Part shown: positions 44,343 to 53,681 of the stretch, one piece after another
Position numbering within the stretch: position 1 is the stretch's first letter
Layout of the letters: each line of letters starts with the position of its first letter
From: Proteus terrae
Lineage (GTDB): Bacteria; Pseudomonadota; Gammaproteobacteria; Enterobacterales; Enterobacteriaceae
Direction of reading: 5' to 3'
Assembly (NCBI RefSeq): GCF_003144325.1
Contig: NZ_PENS01000009.1
Coordinates: 1 to 64,000 of the forward strand
DNA: 64,000 nucleotides
The notes under the pieces: model-generated
The model's input: only the letters and a program-made list of their open reading frames with translations
Database searches by the model: none
What the model was told of the DNA's origin: nothing
Position numbers and translations under genes: made by a program

Positions 44343-45527
44343 TTAAATAGTATGTTCTTCATGGCTAAAACGATGAGCCAAAGGAAGCCAACAAAGTATA
44401 ATAGCCACCGACATACCAAACATAATCATACCTAAGCTAAATTGGTTATGCTGTGGCAATAAAGCTGAAAACCATGTTGCTACACCTGAACCCACATTTT
44501 GTAAACCACCCACCAGCGCACCCGCAGAGCCGGCTAAATAAGGGAATGGCTCCATCGCACCTGTTGTTGCTAATGGGAATAACATACCTGCACCAAAGAA
44601 AAACAGCGCGGCTGGTACCAGTAATGTCCAGATATTAATAATATTTAGCCAACCAGGGATCCACATTAAAACCCCCGCAGATAAACAACAAAAAACAGAG
44701 TGCCACATCAGTTGTACAAAGGTTTTACCTTCACGACCAGCATACCAAGCCCCAAAAAATGCCGCAGGGATCGGTAAAATAAATAATATACTGATAGTAA
44801 TACTATTTAATCCTAATACTCCCCCCATTAATACACCGCTTGATGCCTCAAAAACAGCAATACCAGATAATGCGCAAATCAACATAATCAAAAATGCACT
44901 GAAGGTACTATTTGAAAGCAGTAAGTAAAATGATGACAGCATTTTACGTTTTTCAACTTGCACTGGACGCGTTTCTGGCATCCAACGATACATACAGAAA
45001 AGAACACTACTTCCCAATAATAATAGGAAGATATAACACGCATGCCAGCCAAAGAAGTGAGCAACAACACCACCAATCATCGGCGCTAATAGTGGGCTAA
45101 CTAAGACGCCCATATTTAATAAGCTATTGGCGTAACGCAATGCAGTTCCTGTATATAAATCACGAGGTTGAGTACGTGTCATGACACCAGCAACACCTGT
45201 TCCCATCCCTTGTAAAGTACTTGCAATAACCAGTGTGGTTAAATTTTGCGAGAAAATTGCCACCAGCGTTGATAAACAAAAGATCGTCATTCCGACTAAA
45301 ATAACAGGACGGCGCCCTACTTTGTCGGAAATAGGTCCATAAATTAGCTGTGAAAAACCATAAGAAAAAAGATAGGCACCCATGACTTGCTGTACCGCCC
45401 CAGTGGGTTCACCAAAGTAAACCGCCATATCAGCAATAACAGGAACATAAATAGTTTGGGTCATTTGACCCACAGCAACCAGTGCAATTATCAATAATAA
45501 TAAATTTGCATGTTCTAACTTTCTCAT
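44343..45527 (-). CDS. emrD: Multidrug efflux MFS transporter EmrD
   Basis: Twelve-helix major facilitator exporting amphipathic drugs and uncouplers. From MRKLEHANLLLLIIALVAVGQM (ATG at 45527) it is 394 residues, exactly the E. coli length. Motif GPISDKVGRRPVIL in loop 2-3, GMGTGVAGVMTRTQPRDLY, and FILPIPAAFFGAWYAGREGK. The open frame reaches 45584 but the extra 19 residues have no family counterpart. Convergent with glpK. Confidence 0.94.
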   Translation of the reverse strand: MRKLEHANLLLLIIALVAVGQMTQTIYVPVIADMAVYFGEPTGAVQQVMGAYLFSYGFSQLIYGPISDKVGRRPVILVGMTIFCLSTLVAIFSQNLTTLVIASTLQGMGTGVAGVMTRTQPRDLYTGTALRYANSLLNMGVLVSPLLAPMIGGVVAHFFGWHACYIFLLLLGSSVLFCMYRWMPETRPVQVEKRKMLSSFYLLLSNSTFSAFLIMLICALSGIAVFEASSGVLMGGVLGLNSITISILFILPIPAAFFGAWYAGREGKTFVQLMWHSVFCCLSAGVLMWIPGWLNIINIWTLLVPAALFFFGAGMLFPLATTGAMEPFPYLAGSAGALVGGLQNVGSGVATWFSALLPQHNQFSLGMIMFGMSVAIILCWLPLAHRFSHEEHTI

Positions 45528-45864
45528 TTCTTTTCTTTGCTCAAGAATTTCAGATAAATAAATTAACGGACAGGCGCACACCACAGAGAATTTATAAAAA
45601 TAAACTCTGCAAAATGCATGCCTTTTCAGAATGAGACTAAGTTAACAAATTTGGAGAAATTTGCGAGATAGCCAGCAATTTTTGTATAAAGATTAATGTC
45701 AGAGAAATACACCATAGTTGTCAATATAAATGTACATATTGTGTCATTTATTGACAGATCCTTAGATTAATCACATCACCACACCATCTTGATAAATAAA
45801 AAGTCGCTTCCTATTTAGAATGAATAAGCAACATAAGCATGTTTATCAAAAGGAGATAATCTCT
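45528..45864. other. Intergenic region between emrD and fpr
   Basis: A 337-bp AT-rich gap holding the divergent promoters of emrD and fpr. E. coli fpr is activated by SoxS, but I could not identify a convincing SoxS box here. No gene or RNA was recognised. AAGGAG (45851-45856) is the fpr ribosome-binding site. Confidence 0.4.
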
Positions 45865-46611
45865 ATGGCTAATTGGGTGAATGGAAAAGTTACTCAAGTT
45901 CATCACTGGACTGATGCGTTAATGAGTCTCGTCGTCAATGCTCCTATTGATAAGTTTACAGCCGGACAATTTGCAAAATTAGCGCTAGATATCGATGGTG
46001 AGCGAGTACAACGAGCCTACTCTTATGTAAACGCACCAGATGATCCCAATTTAGAGTTCTATCTAGTAACTATTCCTGATGGAAAATTAAGCTCTAAACT
46101 AAGTACTCTAGAAGTCGGTGATGAAGTATTAGTGACTGAACAAGCCAGCGGTTTTTTTGTATTAGAAGAAGTTCCCACAGTAAATACGCTTTGGATGCTT
46201 TCGACGGGAACAGCCATTGGACCTTTTTTATCTATTTTGCAGTTAGGACACGATCTTGAGCGATTTGAAAATATCGTTCTTGTTCATGCTGTTCGATATG
46301 CTAATGACTTAAGCTATTTATCTTTGATGGAAAAACTCGTTGAACGTTATCAAGGTAAATTACGCATTCAAACCGTTGTCAGCCGTGAAAATCATATTGG
46401 CTCATTGACAGGACGTATCCCTGCACTCATTGAAAGTGGCGCTTTAGAAAAAACGGTTGGCTTAACTATCAGCCCAGAAGAGAGCCATATTATGTTGTGT
46501 GGTAATCCTCAAATGGTCAGAGACACTCAACAATTACTAAAAGAACAACGGGAAATGCGTAAGCACTTACGACGTAAACCCGGACATATCACCAGTGAGC
46601 AATATTGGTAA
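45865..46611 (+). CDS. fpr: Ferredoxin/flavodoxin-NADP+ reductase
   Basis: FAD enzyme that reduces flavodoxin and ferredoxin with NADPH. From MANWVNGKVTQVHHWTDAL (ATG at 45865) it is 248 residues, the E. coli length. FAD motif RAYSYVNAP, NADP-binding STGTAIGPFLSILQ, CGNPQMVRDTQQLL, and the C-terminal aromatic Trp (SEQYW). A frame open from 45820 adds 15 residues but skips the strong AAGGAG site. Confidence 0.96.
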   Translation: MANWVNGKVTQVHHWTDALMSLVVNAPIDKFTAGQFAKLALDIDGERVQRAYSYVNAPDDPNLEFYLVTIPDGKLSSKLSTLEVGDEVLVTEQASGFFVLEEVPTVNTLWMLSTGTAIGPFLSILQLGHDLERFENIVLVHAVRYANDLSYLSLMEKLVERYQGKLRIQTVVSRENHIGSLTGRIPALIESGALEKTVGLTISPEESHIMLCGNPQMVRDTQQLLKEQREMRKHLRRKPGHITSEQYW

Positions 46612-46615
46612 TAAT

Positions 46616-46654
46616 ACAAAAAATAAGGGTGAATCTATTTATCTCACCCTTATT
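46616..46654. terminator. Bidirectional terminator between fpr and yiiR
   Basis: AATAAGGGTGA / TCACCCTTATT (46622-46632 and 46644-46654). The minus-strand side continues ATTTTTTGTATT, a good terminator for yiiR. Confidence 0.82.
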
Positions 46655-46676
46655 CATTTGATTTTAATAATATAAA

Positions 46677-47108
46677 TTAACGCCAACGACGATAGTTCAC
46701 TTGCTCTGCCTGTTTACCAAAGTAGTTTTCGCCGTCATTACCCACAAATACACCGCAATCAAGCAACATGATCATCCCAATAAAAGAAGGAAGAAAGCGT
46801 CCTATCGCCCATTGCCAAAATGGCTCTAAACTACTGGTATCAGCTAATCCTAACATTACGGCAAGTAGGAGTAATAAAAGCCATATTCCTCTTTTATTTC
46901 TGTCATGAAGTCTTTTTGTAAAAATCGCACATAGCGGGTAAAGAATAAAAAGGAATACTCCCCATATTGCAATGGCTGGTAATGGGTAAATCATATCATT
47001 AATAATAAAAAGGCCTAAAAATAGCGCAAAGCAAGCACCAAAACCAGCCCAAAAGTCACGGCGTCCAATTCGCCCTTTGAATGAAAATGCCCAATGTTGT
47101 AAGGTCAT
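46677..47108 (-). CDS. yiiR: DUF805 family membrane protein YiiR
   Basis: Inner-membrane protein of unknown function. 143 residues; starts MTLQHWAFSFKGRIGRRDFWAGFG with the DUF805 hallmark GRIGRRDFW, about four hydrophobic segments (25-42, 47-63, 74-90, 105-122), and the cytoplasmic motif KRLHDRNKRGIW. The C-terminus GENYFGKQ matches E. coli YiiR. Convergent with fpr, divergent from yiiQ, as in E. coli. Confidence 0.88.
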   Translation of the reverse strand: MTLQHWAFSFKGRIGRRDFWAGFGACFALFLGLFIINDMIYPLPAIAIWGVFLFILYPLCAIFTKRLHDRNKRGIWLLLLLLAVMLGLADTSSLEPFWQWAIGRFLPSFIGMIMLLDCGVFVGNDGENYFGKQAEQVNYRRWR

Positions 47109-47205
47109 AAATTCTCAATAATTTACTTAATTTGTGAATTACACTGTCCATTTAGTATCAAATAATACAGACTAGCCAATAACAGCACAGACAAGCGGAG
47201 GACAG

Positions 47206-47841
47206 ATGATAAAAGCAAACACACTTTCTACGTTATACCTGATAATCATAAGCATTGCTCTTTGTTTGCCAACTTCTGTTTTTGCAACAGAGATGTCTGT
47301 CGCACAAAAACAGCCTACAAAGGATGACATCGCCTATCTTAAACAAGATGCACCTGTTTTTGAGATAACTATTCCGGAACTAAGAGCAAAATTTAATCAA
47401 CAAAATCCGTTGTTATCACTTAATGAATATAAGATTATCACCAATCACGATATTGCGATCCCTCTTGTCAGAGCAGCAACACGGATCACGCCTTATCTCT
47501 ATTCATCTGCAATACTAGAGCGCGGTAGCGAAAAAATAAAAAGTTTACAACTAACGCTGCTCCACACCCCTGATTCACCTGAACTAGAAAAGATAAATCG
47601 TGAGATCACGACACAATACATTATTACTTTGGTCACTCAATTTGACTCATCAATAACCTCAGAGCAAATTCAAGAGGCTCTCAATTTATTTGCATTTAAA
47701 AATCAAACTTCTGATTACATTAGTCATGATGTGGGTGCAATTCGCTATATTATTGTCCATGAAGATGACCAATTAACAACCTTCGCTATTGAACCGATTA
47801 AGCTTTCTTTAAACAGCAAGATCGTTTCAGCTATTCCGTGA
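47206..47841 (+). CDS. yiiQ: DUF1454 family periplasmic protein YiiQ
   Basis: Predicted secreted protein of unknown function, 211 residues. N-terminal signal peptide [16 protein letters not shown], cleavage near residue 27. The body shares with E. coli YiiQ the segments [33 protein letters not shown], and [31 protein letters not shown] before the ATG. Between yiiR and tpiA as in E. coli. Confidence 0.87.
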   Translation: MIKANTLSTLYLIIISIALCLPTSVFATEMSVAQKQPTKDDIAYLKQDAPVFEITIPELRAKFNQQNPLLSLNEYKIITNHDIAIPLVRAATRITPYLYSSAILERGSEKIKSLQLTLLHTPDSPELEKINREITTQYIITLVTQFDSSITSEQIQEALNLFAFKNQTSDYISHDVGAIRYIIVHEDDQLTTFAIEPIKLSLNSKIVSAIP

Positions 47842-47947
47842 TAAAAAACAAAGCTATTCTATTCATTGTTCTCTATACTGTTGTGCATCAACAGAATTCG
47901 TGTTTATTAGCAAACTAAATTTAAACCACTCGGTTGGAGGAAAAGTT

Positions 47948-48718
47948 ATGCGCCATCCATTAGTCATGGGTAACTGGAAACTCAACGGCAGCATTCATAT
48001 GGTTCATGAATTAATTGCTGCATTACGTAAAGAAGTTAGCGGTGTTGCAGGTTGTGATGTTGCTATCGCACCACCAGCAGTTTACCTATGCCAAGCACGC
48101 CATGAAATTGGTGGAAGCCGTATTGCATTAGGTGCTCAAGATACAGGTGTTAACTTATCAGGAGCTTTCACTGGTGAAACTTCAGCAGAGATGCTGAAAA
48201 ACGTTGATGTTAAATACGTTATCATTGGTCACTCTGAGCGTCGTACTTATCATAAAGAATCTGACGAGTTTATCGCTCAAAAATTCGGCGTGTTAAAAGA
48301 GTTAGGTTTAACACCAGTATTATGTATTGGTGAAACTGAAGCAGAAAACGAAGCTGGCAAAACTCAAGAAGTATGTGCTCGCCAAATCGATGCTGTGTTA
48401 AATGCACATGGTGCAGCAGCATTTAAAGATGCCGTTATCGCTTATGAGCCAATCTGGGCTATCGGTACAGGTAAATCAGCAACTCCAGCACAAGCTCAAG
48501 CTGTTCATAAATTTATTCGTGATCATATCGCGAAGAAAGATGCCGCTATCGCTGAACAAGTTATCATTCAATACGGTGGCTCTGTTAACGATAAAAATGC
48601 AGCAGAACTGTTTGGTCAACCAGACATCGATGGCGCATTAGTAGGTGGCGCTTCACTGAAAGCTGACGCATTTGCCGTTATCGTTAAAGCAGCAGCACAA
48701 GCTAAAGCGAAAAAATAA
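47948..48718 (+). CDS. tpiA: Triosephosphate isomerase
   Basis: Glycolytic interconversion of dihydroxyacetone phosphate and glyceraldehyde-3-phosphate. 256 residues from [15 protein letters not shown] (ATG at 47948, GGAGG upstream). Lys in NWKLNG, electrophilic His in IIGHSERR, catalytic Glu in [16 protein letters not shown], and the phosphate-binding YGGSVN and LVGGASL. An in-frame extension to 47900 lacks family support. The codon choice is strongly biased, as for highly expressed genes. Confidence 0.98.
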   Translation: MRHPLVMGNWKLNGSIHMVHELIAALRKEVSGVAGCDVAIAPPAVYLCQARHEIGGSRIALGAQDTGVNLSGAFTGETSAEMLKNVDVKYVIIGHSERRTYHKESDEFIAQKFGVLKELGLTPVLCIGETEAENEAGKTQEVCARQIDAVLNAHGAAAFKDAVIAYEPIWAIGTGKSATPAQAQAVHKFIRDHIAKKDAAIAEQVIIQYGGSVNDKNAAELFGQPDIDGALVGGASLKADAFAVIVKAAAQAKAKK

Positions 48719-48761
48719 TTTTATCTTTCTGGCTGATGCCGTTAATTGATAAAAAATAGAG

Positions 48762-48803
48762 AAAATCACCTTACTGGATATAAAACAGAAGGTGATTTTT
48801 TTG
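48762..48803 (+). terminator. Terminator of tpiA
   Basis: AAAATCACCTT / AAGGTGATTTT (48762-48772 and 48789-48799) with T7; 44 bp past tpiA and just before the convergent sbp. Confidence 0.88.
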
Positions 48804-48822
48804 TTTCTCTCATCTTTGATTA

Positions 48823-49824
48823 TCAACGACGACTGATCTCATCAAATATGCCCCCTGTCGCAAAATGTATTTTCTGCGCAGATTGCCAATCACCAAAAAC
48901 TTCATTAAGTGTAAATAGTTCTAGTTTTGGAAAACTATCTTGGTATTTCTCTGCAATTACTTTATCTCTAGGACGATAATAATTTTTTGCTGCGATCTCT
49001 TGTCCTTCTGGTGAGTAAAGATAGTCTAAGTACGCTGTGGCAATTTCTCGTGTTCCTCGTTTATCAACAACTTTATCCACTACCGACACCGTAGGCTCTG
49101 CAAGAATAGATATTGATGGTGTGACTATCTCAAACTTATCTGTGCCTAATTCATTAATCGCTAATAACGCCTCGTTTTCCCATGCAATTAATACATCACC
49201 AATACCTCGCTCAACAAATGTATTTGTTGCTCCTCTCGCACCTGAATCTAATACTTCAACTTGCTGATAAAGTGTTTGAACAAAGGCTTTGGCTTTTTCA
49301 CTATCTTGATGATTGGCTTTTAATCCATAGCCCCACGCTGCAAGGTAATTCCATCTTGCACCTCCTGAAGTTTTGGGGTTAGGCGTAATAATTGAAACAC
49401 CCGGCTTAATTAATGAATCCCAATCGACTATTTGCTTAGGATTTCCTTTTCTCACCAGAAAAACGATTGTTGAAGTATAAGGTGCAGAGTTATCGGGTAA
49501 TCGAGTGATCCATTGTTTATCGATACTTCCTCTTTGGGCGATCGCATCGATATCATAGGCAAGGGCTAGTGTGACAACATCTGCCTCAATACCATTGATA
49601 ACTGATGTCGCCTGCTTTCCTGATCCACCATGTGATTGGCGGATAGTGACTTTATCTCCCGTTTTCTGCTCCCAATACTGACTAAATACTGAGTTATACT
49701 GCTGATAAAGTTCTCTTGTCGGATCGTAAGAGACATTCAATAATTGAATATCTTTAGCCCATAAAATATTAGAAAAAAGTAATGTCACTAAAGCTGCCGA
49801 TAATAAACCCCATTGTTTAAACAT
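48823..49824 (-). CDS. sbp: Periplasmic sulfate-binding protein
   Basis: Captures sulfate for the CysTWA ABC importer. 333 residues with a signal peptide ([23 protein letters not shown]). Family motifs: [60 protein letters not shown], and [17 protein letters not shown]. In E. coli it also lies between pfkA and tpiA, but cdh, which is next to it there, is absent here. Confidence 0.96.
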   Translation of the reverse strand: MFKQWGLLSAALVTLLFSNILWAKDIQLLNVSYDPTRELYQQYNSVFSQYWEQKTGDKVTIRQSHGGSGKQATSVINGIEADVVTLALAYDIDAIAQRGSIDKQWITRLPDNSAPYTSTIVFLVRKGNPKQIVDWDSLIKPGVSIITPNPKTSGGARWNYLAAWGYGLKANHQDSEKAKAFVQTLYQQVEVLDSGARGATNTFVERGIGDVLIAWENEALLAINELGTDKFEIVTPSISILAEPTVSVVDKVVDKRGTREIATAYLDYLYSPEGQEIAAKNYYRPRDKVIAEKYQDSFPKLELFTLNEVFGDWQSAQKIHFATGGIFDEISRR

Positions 49825-49851
49825 ATCTATCCATCCCCTATCGTTAAATAT

Positions 49852-50037
49852 TTAACTAGGCTGACAGAAAGTTTTATAACGATGAAATAACAAAAAGCCG
49901 ATGGATATACACAACAGGAATATGACTATCAATATAAGGAAGATAAGAAGAGATGCTGGAAGATAAAGATCACTAAGTGAAATATTTTCACTCGAGAAGC
50001 TACTCTGACACAAGGAGAATGTATCAGAGCAGTTCAC
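49852..50037 (-). CDS. Possible small single-pass membrane protein
   Basis: A 61-codon frame between sbp and pfkA with a GTG start. It has one strong hydrophobic segment (about 28-52, LPASLLIFLILIVIFLLCISIG) followed by a basic tail. No Shine-Dalgarno-like sequence of note precedes it, and the N-terminal codons lie in a CTCTGA...TCAGAG hairpin, so it may not be translated. I know no homologue. Reported because the hydrophobic profile is not typical of random sequence. Confidence 0.28.
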   Translation of the reverse strand: MNCSDTFSLCQSSFSSENISLSDLYLPASLLIFLILIVIFLLCISIGFLLFHRYKTFCQPS

Positions 50038-50087
50038 GAATAAGGATAGAACTCAGAAAGGCTCTGGTATTGCGGAAAATCTATTAA

Positions 50088-51065
50088 TTAGTACAGTTTT
50101 TTCGCGGTTTCATACCAGTCAGCTTTAAAGACACGTTTCATATTCATAACCGCGTCAATAATATCATGGTGAACCAGTTTTTCGTTTTGAATACCAACAC
50201 AACGACCGCCATAGCCTTCTAATAGCAGTTGTACAGAGTAAGCACCCATACGAGAAGCTAGAATACGATCGTAAGCAACTGGAGAACCACCACGTTGGAT
50301 ATGACCTAATACTGTTGCACGCGTTTCATGTTTAGTTTCAGCTTCAATAAAACGTGCTAATTCATGCACATCACAAACGTGTTCGGTAATTGCGACGATT
50401 GCATGACGTTTGCCACGTTCGATACCTGCTTTGATTTCTGCCAGCAATTCATCACGATTAAATGGTAATTCAGATTCAGGCAGAACAACAAATTCACAGC
50501 CCCCAGCGATTGCTGCAGACAGTGTTAAGTCACCACAGTAGCGTCCCATCACTTCTACGATAGAGATACGTTTGTGAGACGTTGAGGTATCACGTAAGCG
50601 GTCAATGGCTTCAACGGCAGTTTCTAATGCAGTGAAATAACCGATGGTGTAGTCAGTACCAGCAACGTCATTATCAATTGTGCCCGGTAAGCCGATGCAT
50701 GGAAAACCTGCTTCCGTTAATTTTTTTGCACCTAGATAAGAACCATCACCACCAATAACCACTAAGGCATCCAGCTCATTTTGTTTCATGTTTTCGATGG
50801 CAACAGCACGTACATTGTCTTCGCGGAATTCAGGGAAACGAGCAGAGCCAAGGAATGTACCACCACGGTTGATCATGTCTGACACGCTAAAACGGTCGAG
50901 TTTTTTCATGCGATTTTCGTATAGCCCCATATAGCCATCCATAATCCCATAAACCTCTAAACCTTCACTTAGTGCGGCACGAACAACACCACGGATCGCG
51001 GCATTCATACCTGGTGCATCACCACCACTTGTTAAAACCCCAATTCTTTTGATCCCATTGACCAT
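50088..51065 (-). CDS. pfkA: ATP-dependent 6-phosphofructokinase
   Basis: Commits fructose-6-phosphate to glycolysis; allosteric tetramer. 325 residues (E. coli 320). [21 protein letters not shown] for [17 protein letters not shown], the catalytic [16 protein letters not shown] with the general-base Asp, and [17 protein letters not shown]. Single gene; E. coli has fieF upstream, here replaced by unrelated genes. Confidence 0.97.
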   Translation of the reverse strand: MVNGIKRIGVLTSGGDAPGMNAAIRGVVRAALSEGLEVYGIMDGYMGLYENRMKKLDRFSVSDMINRGGTFLGSARFPEFREDNVRAVAIENMKQNELDALVVIGGDGSYLGAKKLTEAGFPCIGLPGTIDNDVAGTDYTIGYFTALETAVEAIDRLRDTSTSHKRISIVEVMGRYCGDLTLSAAIAGGCEFVVLPESELPFNRDELLAEIKAGIERGKRHAIVAITEHVCDVHELARFIEAETKHETRATVLGHIQRGGSPVAYDRILASRMGAYSVQLLLEGYGGRCVGIQNEKLVHHDIIDAVMNMKRVFKADWYETAKKLY

Positions 51066-51598
51066 GATTACCTCTGATTCTTATTCGATGTAATTATTGC
51101 AAAATTGTTGGAATAACTTTTTATCTCAATACCGGCTTGTCTGGTGTTATATACCGATATCGCAAATGCTGAATTGATTCAACAATACCATTGTACGCAT
51201 ATTTTTTACCAGTTCATCATTATCGTACATTTTTTTTCATAAACTTGATGCGCATTAAACTAATCAGACAGCCTGTATAAAGATTATACTAGTCTATCTC
51301 AAATGTGTTTCACTAATAAGTTAACACTTTTTATACAGACACTTTACTGCCTTTTTGCATTCACCTCAAAAAAACGCTATTTATGCTAAAAAATAGCATC
51401 GGCATATTTTGATAAATATTCAGTTTTTCCCTTAAATGATGTTTTATTTGCTGTTTACCTTCCTATTTTAATCAGTCATCCTTTTAAAGAAAAAAATCAT
51501 CTAAGGTACATTTGTGACTTATGGCTAAGTTCTTTGGTTCATTCTCCGCTTTTTAGCCTAGACTGATACAGTAGAGCTCTCACTTAATAGGAGGTTTT
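51066..51598. other. Intergenic region between pfkA and the SDR gene
   Basis: A 533-bp AT-rich gap between divergent genes. It should hold both promoters, but I could not pick them confidently. No remnant of fieF, which occupies this side of pfkA in E. coli, was seen. AGGAGG at 51590-51595 is the ribosome-binding site of the next gene. Confidence 0.4.
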
Positions 51599-52354
51599 AT
51601 GTTTGATTTAACGGGTAAAATCGCTTTAGTTTCAGGTGGCGCAAAGGGTATTGGCAAAGGTATCGTTATCGCACTAAAAAACAGTGGTGCGAAAGTAATT
51701 ATTGCGGATATTGATGATGTTGCTGGTAATAAAACAAAAGAGGAATTAGGTGTAGGTTTTATGCATCTTGATGTCACTCAGCAATCTGCCTGTGAGAAAG
51801 TCATTGATGATGTCGTAAAAGAGTATGGCAAGCTCGATATTCTCTGTTCCAATACTGGCATTTTCCCTCAAGCAACGATTAAAGAGATGACAGAAGCTGA
51901 CTGGGATAAAATGCATACCGTAAACTTAAAAGGCATGTTCTTTTTAGTAAAAGCCGCACTTCGTGTAATGGAGAAACAAAAACAAGGTCGAGTGATCATT
52001 ACCTCTTCCATTACAGGTGCTATTACTGGCTATCCGGGCTGGAGCCATTATGGTGCAAGCAAAGCAGGACAATTAGGCTTTATGCGTAGCGCAGCTCTTG
52101 AATACGCACGCCATGGCATTACCATCAACGCCGTGATGCCAGGAAATATCCTCACTGAGGGTTTACAGGCTCAAGGTGAAGCCTATTTAAATCAGATGAA
52201 GGCTTCTATCCCAACTCACACGTTAGGTGAGCCAGAAGATATCGGCTACGCAGCCGCATTTTTTGCGTCGAATGAAGCAAAATATATTACAGGCCAGACA
52301 ATTATCGTCGATGGCGGACAGATTTTACCTGAATCTCCAGAGGCATTGTTGTAA
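51599..52354 (+). CDS. Short-chain dehydrogenase/reductase
   Basis: NAD(P)-dependent oxidoreductase of the classical SDR family, 251 residues. Cofactor motif SGGAKGIGKG (11-20) followed by an Asp at the end of strand 2 (IIADIDD), which suggests NAD(H) preference. Also NTG in ILCSNTGIF, catalytic Ser in ITSSITG, and YGASK (Tyr/Lys). The C-terminal DGGQILPESPEALL is shared with FabG-like reductases. Substrate unknown. Strong AGGAGG upstream. It has its own terminator, so it is probably not co-transcribed with the glycosyltransferase that follows. Confidence 0.88.
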   Translation: MFDLTGKIALVSGGAKGIGKGIVIALKNSGAKVIIADIDDVAGNKTKEELGVGFMHLDVTQQSACEKVIDDVVKEYGKLDILCSNTGIFPQATIKEMTEADWDKMHTVNLKGMFFLVKAALRVMEKQKQGRVIITSSITGAITGYPGWSHYGASKAGQLGFMRSAALEYARHGITINAVMPGNILTEGLQAQGEAYLNQMKASIPTHTLGEPEDIGYAAAFFASNEAKYITGQTIIVDGGQILPESPEALL

Positions 52355-52360
52355 TATATT

Positions 52361-52389
52361 TTAGGGTAGAATAATCTGCCCTAATTTTT
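52361..52389 (+). terminator. Terminator of the SDR gene
   Basis: TTAGGGTAGA / TCTGCCCTAA (52361-52370 and 52375-52384, one G-T wobble, loop ATAA) followed by T5, six bases after the stop codon. Confidence 0.85.
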
Positions 52390-52480
52390 CACTTATAATT
52401 AATATAAAATTTTTTGAATTATAACTAATTAATCGTGTTATTAGGTGATTTCAATAAAAGAATGGAACGGATTTAGCATC

Positions 52481-53632
52481 ATGAAAATACTTCATTTGAT
52501 TAATTTACAAGGGTTTGGTGGTGCTGAACGTTTGTTTATTGAATATTTAAAAAATAGTTCATTTCAGAATGAGATTTTGTGTACCAGTAACTCTTTAAAT
52601 AAAAACCTACTCCCAGAGCTTAAGCATTTTAATATAAAACATGCCAATAAAATTGCTTCTACTAAAATAAAATATCCTTCTTTTTTAAGAAAATACGTCT
52701 TAACAAAAAAGATTGAAGCAAGTAAAGCTGATGTCACTTTAGTATGGGACTTTGTTCCAAAATTATCTAGGAAACCCAAAAACACCAGCTTAGTTTATTA
52801 TGATCATGGCTGTTCTTGGCGCTATCCTCTTACCAAAAAAACACTAGATTTTTTTGATATGCTCAATAATGCTATAGCTATATCCACAGCATCCAAACGT
52901 GTCATGGAGTTGAGATTCAATACAACATATGAACCTAAAAAAGTTATTAACCGCTTACCATTAAAGCCTATTGAAATAGCAAAAACACTTCATGATGATA
53001 ATCAAATTACTCTGGGTACAGCCTCTCGCTTAGTAGGATTAAAAGGAATAGGAATTAGTATTCTCTGCCTATCAGAATTAATAAAATTAAATATAAAAGC
53101 AAAATTAATTATTGCGGGTGATGGTGAACAAAGGAATGAGTTAGAGGAATTAGCGATACGCAACAATGTAAAAGACTATATCAGTTTCATTGGATATCAA
53201 TCAAACATGGATACATTTTATTCAGATATCGACATTTATCTAAGCACTCCAGTAACAGAACCTTTTGGTTTATCTTGCATTGAAGCTTTAGCACAAGGTA
53301 TTCCGGTTATCTACCCTAATATTGACGGCCAACCTGAAGCGATAAAAGATAAATATTGTGGTATAGGAATTACACCTACATTATCTATTGATGAATATCA
53401 TAATTTAACAGGTTTAGATATAAACTTCCCTTATACAGTTTATGATCCCATTTCTGATACATTAACCTCCCCCAAATTAATATCCCCCCAAAATTGTGCT
53501 ACGGCTGTAGTAGAAACAATTAATAATTATGTAACTTTTAGTCAAAATGCAATTAAATACTCAAAAGAAGCTATAGATTATAATCTATTTATTAGAGAAT
53601 TTGAACACGCTATAAGGAACAGCCAAGCATAA
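52481..53632 (+). CDS. Family 4 glycosyltransferase
   Basis: GT-B fold nucleotide-sugar transferase, 383 residues from MKILHLINLQGFGGAERLFIEYL (ATG at 52481; an upstream in-frame start at 52445 is less likely). GFGGAERL at the N-terminus, donor-site region KLIIAGDGEQRNELEELA, and TEPFGLSCIEALAQGIPVIYP with the E-x7-E-like motif. The DNA is visibly more AT-rich than neighbouring core genes, suggesting transfer. Possible role in LPS core or another surface glycan; acceptor and sugar are unknown. Convergent with the WaaB-like gene. Confidence 0.85.
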   Translation: MKILHLINLQGFGGAERLFIEYLKNSSFQNEILCTSNSLNKNLLPELKHFNIKHANKIASTKIKYPSFLRKYVLTKKIEASKADVTLVWDFVPKLSRKPKNTSLVYYDHGCSWRYPLTKKTLDFFDMLNNAIAISTASKRVMELRFNTTYEPKKVINRLPLKPIEIAKTLHDDNQITLGTASRLVGLKGIGISILCLSELIKLNIKAKLIIAGDGEQRNELEELAIRNNVKDYISFIGYQSNMDTFYSDIDIYLSTPVTEPFGLSCIEALAQGIPVIYPNIDGQPEAIKDKYCGIGITPTLSIDEYHNLTGLDINFPYTVYDPISDTLTSPKLISPQNCATAVVETINNYVTFSQNAIKYSKEAIDYNLFIREFEHAIRNSQA

Positions 53633-53650
53633 CTTAAAATATAAAAAATT

Positions 53651-53678
53651 GAATAAAGGATAAGATTATCCTTTATTC
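53651..53678. terminator. Shared terminator between the two convergent glycosyltransferases
   Basis: Perfect 13-bp inverted repeat GAATAAAGGATAA / TTATCCTTTATTC (53651-53663 and 53666-53678, two-base centre GA). T-poor flanks on +, AATTTTTTAT on the minus strand. Confidence 0.75.
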
Positions 53679-53681
53679 ATG

